Shown here in pieces: positions 42,806-43,356 of a DNA stretch of 43,356 nucleotides. The position numbers were made by a program, and so were the translations under genes. Location of the stretch: contig CAIUUO010000114.1 of NCBI GenBank assembly GCA_903902325.1, positions 1 through 43,356 of the forward strand, in the 5' to 3' direction. Each line of letters begins with the position of its first letter. The first letter of the stretch is position 1. The notes beneath the pieces are model-generated. The model ran no database searches. It was not told the DNA's origin and saw only the letters and a list, made by a program, of their open reading frames with translations. The DNA comes from an uncultured Bacteroidia bacterium (GTDB lineage Bacteria; Bacteroidota; Bacteroidia; Bacteroidales; Prolixibacteraceae).

Positions 42806-43339
42806 ATGAACTACCTTTCGCAATACACCCTTCCTTTTTCAGGATTGAGTGAGGGGAAGCATCTATTTGATTTTGATGTCAACGATCGCTTCTTTGACGA
42901 ATTTGAAAATTCGGAAGTTGAGAAAGGTGATTTGAAAGTTCAGGTTGAACTCGAAAAACGTTCTACCTATCTGAGGTTAACTTTTTCAATTCGTGGTGTT
43001 GTACAACTTATCTGCGACAGGTGCCTTGAAAATTTTAATTATTCTTTGGAAAGTAAAAGGGAACTGTTGGTCAAATTCAGTGACAAACCTGTCGAAGATG
43101 AAGCCGAAATGATTTATCTTCATCCGACTGATTTTCAGGTTTTGATTGCACAGTACATCTACGAATTCGTGATTTTAAGTTTGCCCATCCGGAGAATTCA
43201 TCCAGATGGAGAAGATGGAGAAAGTTTGTGTGATCCGGTAATGATCAAAAAACTGGAAGAACTGAGATACCACGGCAAAACTTCAGATGAACCGGAGGAT
43301 CCTAGATGGAAAGAATTAAAAAAATTTAGTGGTAATTAA
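42806..43339 (+). CDS. DUF177/YceD family protein
   Basis: A 177-residue cytoplasmic protein of the DUF177 (YceD) family. The diagnostic block is the VQLICDRCLENFNYSLE segment with a CxxC pair; a downstream acidic stretch (DEAEMIYL) and LCDPVMIKKLEEL at the end are typical of Bacteroidota members. In many bacteria this gene precedes rpmF (ribosomal protein L32), and in plants and some bacteria it is linked to 23S rRNA processing; the window ends before the next gene. ATG 42806 is chosen because it starts the conserved N-terminus (MNYLSQYTLPFSGL) and follows the promoter. Confidence 0.88.
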   Translation: MNYLSQYTLPFSGLSEGKHLFDFDVNDRFFDEFENSEVEKGDLKVQVELEKRSTYLRLTFSIRGVVQLICDRCLENFNYSLESKRELLVKFSDKPVEDEAEMIYLHPTDFQVLIAQYIYEFVILSLPIRRIHPDGEDGESLCDPVMIKKLEELRYHGKTSDEPEDPRWKELKKFSGN

Positions 43340-43356
43340 AATAAAGATTATTAAAA

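Overview
The window looks like a chromosomal segment of a member of the Bacteroidota, probably a marine or environmental relative of the Bacteroidales/Marinilabiliales. The evidence is a SusC/SusD pair with an ECF sigma/FecR regulator, several intergenic matches to the Bacteroidota -7 promoter element TAnnTTTG, few clear Shine-Dalgarno sequences, and families typical of the phylum (DUF5020, DUF5723, DUF4834, FecR with a DUF4974-like end). I saw no transposase, integrase, phage gene or CRISPR array.

Region 1 (1-18.4 kb, + strand) is a polysaccharide utilisation locus (PUL). After the 3' end of a PQQ-type beta-propeller gene come an ECF sigma factor, a FecR anti-sigma factor, a SusC transporter with an N-terminal STN signalling domain, SusD, a GH27 alpha-galactosidase, two adjacent S1-type sulfatases, an MFS sugar porter, a GH2 enzyme and a second GH27 enzyme. 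I infer a sulfated galactose-rich glycan as target: sulfatases remove sulfate, exo-acting alpha- and (probably) beta-glycosidases trim residues, and the MFS porter imports the released sugar. The last three genes have their own likely promoter, overlapped by a 13-bp direct repeat of 20-bp period.

Region 2 (18.5-28.2 kb, mostly - strand) holds an S9B dipeptidyl peptidase, an old yellow enzyme paired with a c-type cytochrome lipoprotein, a tRNA-Val(GAC) next to a damaged tRNA-Val copy that carries two short palindromes, a purine-type NCS2 permease behind a DUF5020 outer-membrane protein, a DUF2461 gene divergent from ispD, and two paralogous small secreted proteins.

Region 3 (28.4-30.6 kb, + strand) carries a Tat-exported sugar-isomerase-like protein, a YtfJ-like thioredoxin-fold protein and a small membrane protein. 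Region 4 (30.7-38.8 kb, - strand) carries glycyl-tRNA synthetase, DUF4834, a tightly overlapping three-gene envelope operon of unknown function (anchored DUF3352-like/propeller protein, lipoprotein, DUF5723 barrel-like protein) and a U32 protease-family RNA-modification-type protein. Region 5 (39.0-43.3 kb, + strand) has a GH32-like protein with an altered nucleophile motif, dxs and a DUF177/YceD protein.

The most unusual signal outside the genes is a set of four intergenic loci (near 18.4, 30.1, 38.8 and 42.6 kb). They share a layout but not a sequence: two or three copies of a 7-12 nt unit on one side, a spacer, and reverse-complement copies of the same unit on the other side. At dxs the repeat also encodes the last residues of the protein. 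Other candidates for new biology are the three-gene envelope operon, the DUF5020-permease pair, the GH32-like protein and the palindrome-bearing tRNA-Val relic.
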